64,000 bases of DNA from Nocardiopsis dassonvillei_B (GTDB taxonomy: Bacteria; Actinomycetota; Actinomycetes; Streptosporangiales; Streptosporangiaceae), in NCBI RefSeq assembly GCF_964273065.1, contig NZ_OZ186815.1, positions 3,844,001-3,908,000 of the forward strand, written 5' to 3'. The notes under the pieces were generated by a model. It saw only the letters and a list, made by a program, of their open reading frames with translations, did no database searches and had not been told where the DNA came from. Below are positions 62,327 to 64,000 of this stretch, in pieces (position 1 is the first letter of the stretch; every line of letters starts with the position of its first letter). The position numbers were made by a program, and so were the translations under genes.

Positions 62327-64000
62327 TCAGGCGGTGCCCCCGCCCACCGGGACCAGGGTGAGCACCGCCCTGTCGATCCCGTCCAGGTGCAGCAGCGTGT
62401 GCGCCGCGTCGTCGACGAACCCCGAGATCACCAGGCTGCGCAGCCCCATCGCGGTCGCGCACAGCGTCACGTTCTGCGCGATGTGACCGGCCTCCTGGTG
62501 GAGCAGCCGCAGCGCCCGCTGCCCGTACCCCGCCCGCAGCCTCCCCACGTCGCCCACCAGGAGAACGAACACGCCCGCGCTCGCCGTCACCATGCCCGGC
62601 ATCCCGTCCGCCGACGGGCGCAGGAACGGGGACAGCGCCGTCAGCCGCTCCACCGGCACCGGCCCGTCCGCCCGCACCAGGGCGTGCCCCTGCGGCCGGT
62701 ACCGGTAGGTGCCCGGCTCCAGGCCCGCCACGTCCCGGACCACCGCCCACACCTCGGTCGCGTACGCCCCGCCCGGGCTGGGGTGGTTGCGCGGCGGCCG
62801 GTGGCGCCCCGGCTCCCCGGCGCGCTCGGCGCTGATCCCCGCGGCGTGCCCCAGCAGCGCCGACAGCTCCGCGAGGGACGGCCCCGGCCCGTAGGCGCCG
62901 TGCGCGCTGGACCGCCGGGCCAGCACCTCGCCCAGCGGGGCGGTGAGCGGCGGGGGAGGAGGCAGCTCCGTGACGGGCGCGCCGAAGGACTCCGGACGGT
63001 CCGCTTCCGGGGGGACCGGGCGGGGGAGCTGGACGCTGCCGATGCCCTCGGTCCGGTACTTGGAGGCCTCCGCGTACGCCCGGTCGGGAGCGGCCGCCCC
63101 GTCCGCGAAGTAGTCCTGCGCCGCCTCCCAGCGCGGGTACGACAGCGACAGCAGCCACGCGATCCGCCGCTCGTCGTCGATGTCCAGCCCAAGCCGGTTG
63201 TGGTGCATGTGCAGCAGCGACCACACGATCCGCGTGAGCTCGTTGGCCAGCGGCCGCCGGGCGTGCAGTTCCCGCAGCCGGTCCACGGCCTCCCCCAGCG
63301 CCCGCGTCCACAGGTGGTGGGTGCTCGAGCCCTCCTGCGCCACCAGCCGCTCCAGCATCGCCCGCCGCTGCGACCAGCGCGACGGCGACGCGTGGAACAG
63401 CCGCTCGGCCTCCACCCGGGGACCGTCGTCCCCCCGCGCCACCTCCGCCGAGAAGTCCCAGGAGGCGTGGTAGCCCCGGGCCTGGCGCACCGCCTCGACG
63501 TCGCCCAGCCCCAGCACCCCGAACGCCAGCGACACCAGGTCGGCGGCGACCGCCTGCCGCTGCCCGGGCCGGGGCGCGGCCCGCAGCACCGCCAGGGCGA
63601 TGGCGGTGCTCGCGCAGAAGAAGTCCTCGCACACCTCCAGCGCGCCCGGCCCGCCGTAGCGCTCGGTCTCCGGTTCGTACACCGCCCCGGAGACCTCGCC
63701 GTCGGCGTGCCAGTGGGCAGGGTCCGCCTGCGGCAGGCCCCGGTAGTAGGTCTCCGGGGCCAGGTCCAGGGCGTCGGCGGCGGTGTCGGCGGCCGCTGCC
63801 CGCACCCGGTCGGCGAACCCGCGCACCGCCTCGGCGTCGGCGTTCAGGAAGCGCACCCGCAGGTGGGGTCCGCCCGCCCAGTAGCGGATGAAGAACCACG
63901 CCTCGGCGCCCCCGCCGGAGACCACGGCCTCGGCGGCCGGGGCCAGGTGGTCGAGGAGGAACGCGTCGACTCCCTCGCGGCTGCGGTGGAGGTGGACGTA
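62327..64000 (-). CDS. RiPP enzyme: thiopeptide-type LanB C-terminal domain fused to SagB-like dehydrogenase (5' end outside window)
   Basis: 557 residues are visible and the frame runs off the window. The upstream part 'YVHLHRSREGVDAFLLDHLAP' then 'AWFFIRYWAGGPHLRVRF' is the thiopeptide-type bacteriocin biosynthesis (SpaB C-terminal) domain, which eliminates activated Ser/Thr in split LanB enzymes; it ends near 'NRLGLDIDDERRIAWLLS'. From about residue 325 onward is a SagB/McbC-like flavin dehydrogenase: 'VLARRSSAHGAYGPGPSLAELSALLGHAAG', 'RNHPSPGGAYATEVWAVVRDV', 'GTYRYRPQGHALV' and 'QEAGHIAQNVTLCATAMGLRSLVISGF'. The latter oxidises azolines to azoles in thiopeptides and other azole peptides. 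Confidence 0.88.
   Translation of the reverse strand, partial: YVHLHRSREGVDAFLLDHLAPAAEAVVSGGGAEAWFFIRYWAGGPHLRVRFLNADAEAVRGFADRVRAAAADTAADALDLAPETYYRGLPQADPAHWHADGEVSGAVYEPETERYGGPGALEVCEDFFCASTAIALAVLRAAPRPGQRQAVAADLVSLAFGVLGLGDVEAVRQARGYHASWDFSAEVARGDDGPRVEAERLFHASPSRWSQRRAMLERLVAQEGSSTHHLWTRALGEAVDRLRELHARRPLANELTRIVWSLLHMHHNRLGLDIDDERRIAWLLSLSYPRWEAAQDYFADGAAAPDRAYAEASKYRTEGIGSVQLPRPVPPEADRPESFGAPVTELPPPPPLTAPLGEVLARRSSAHGAYGPGPSLAELSALLGHAAGISAERAGEPGRHRPPRNHPSPGGAYATEVWAVVRDVAGLEPGTYRYRPQGHALVRADGPVPVERLTALSPFLRPSADGMPGMVTASAGVFVLLVGDVGRLRAGYGQRALRLLHQEAGHIAQNVTLCATAMGLRSLVISGFVDDAAHTLLHLDGIDRAVLTLVPVGGGTA

Overview
The window is very GC-rich chromosomal DNA of an actinomycete. GTG and TTG starts are frequent, genes are packed in short operons with ATGA/GTGA overlaps, and the gene set includes a SigR-type sigma factor, SURF1, a GerW-family protein, DUF3817, DUF6343 and Ser/Thr kinases with extracellular beta-propellers. 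Nocardiopsis or a close relative (Nocardiopsaceae) is my inference from overall gene style; no rRNA or other decisive marker is present. I saw no tRNA, rRNA, CRISPR array, insertion sequence or prophage.

Layout. 1-4.8 kb (minus strand): a rearranged high-affinity phosphate locus, pstB - atypical response regulator - pstS - pstC - pstA (cut by the window edge), with PHO-box-like 11-bp repeats before pstB and pstS. 5.3-6.6 kb: thioredoxin and two overlapping DUF202 membrane proteins. 7.2-11.8 kb: a surface-glycan or nucleotide-sugar group (epimerase, PIG-L deacetylase, WbqC-like protein, and a divergent membrane glycosyltransferase). 11.9-15.9 kb: DUF3817/SURF1, a two-hairpin small-RNA locus, a decayed antitoxin fragment, a frameshifted DinB-like gene, an alpha/beta-hydrolase lacking its nucleophile and a VOC protein. 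16.1-19.3 kb: an ABC exporter - XRE regulator - paired four-helix membrane protein operon. 19.3-27.8 kb: a class II aldolase-like gene divergent from a complete choline-to-glycine-betaine oxidation and betaine uptake operon.

28-36.5 kb: a membrane-anchored endonuclease/phosphatase-fold protein, a DUF6343 protein, then a small toxin-antitoxin island lying between two perfect 122-bp copies of the purL 3' end, followed by purL, purQ and purS with two unrelated genes interspersed. 36.8-41.4 kb: a SigR-like sigma factor without an adjacent anti-sigma gene, and a 2-oxoacid dehydrogenase operon (E1 alpha, E1 beta, E2). 41.7-47 kb (minus): a beta-lactamase-fold serine hydrolase, an ECF sigma factor with its CU044_5270-type partner, an AEC-family permease and a GerW-family protein. 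47.1-55.6 kb (minus): four tandem kinase/beta-propeller genes, of which the inner two look catalytically competent and the outer two are pseudokinases. 56-64 kb: a conserved hypothetical, an MFS transporter, a GNAT protein, VOC and hypothetical proteins, a long acyl-CoA dehydrogenase with a TetR-type operator, and at the edge the C-terminal part of a RiPP enzyme that fuses a thiopeptide-type LanB C-terminal domain to a SagB-like dehydrogenase.

The points most worth follow-up are the kinase/pseudokinase array, the toxin-antitoxin island at purL, the phosphorylation-independent-looking regulator inside the pst locus, the ABC/XRE/paired-membrane-protein operon, the two-hairpin RNA, and the edge of a probable thiazole/oxazole or thiopeptide RiPP cluster.
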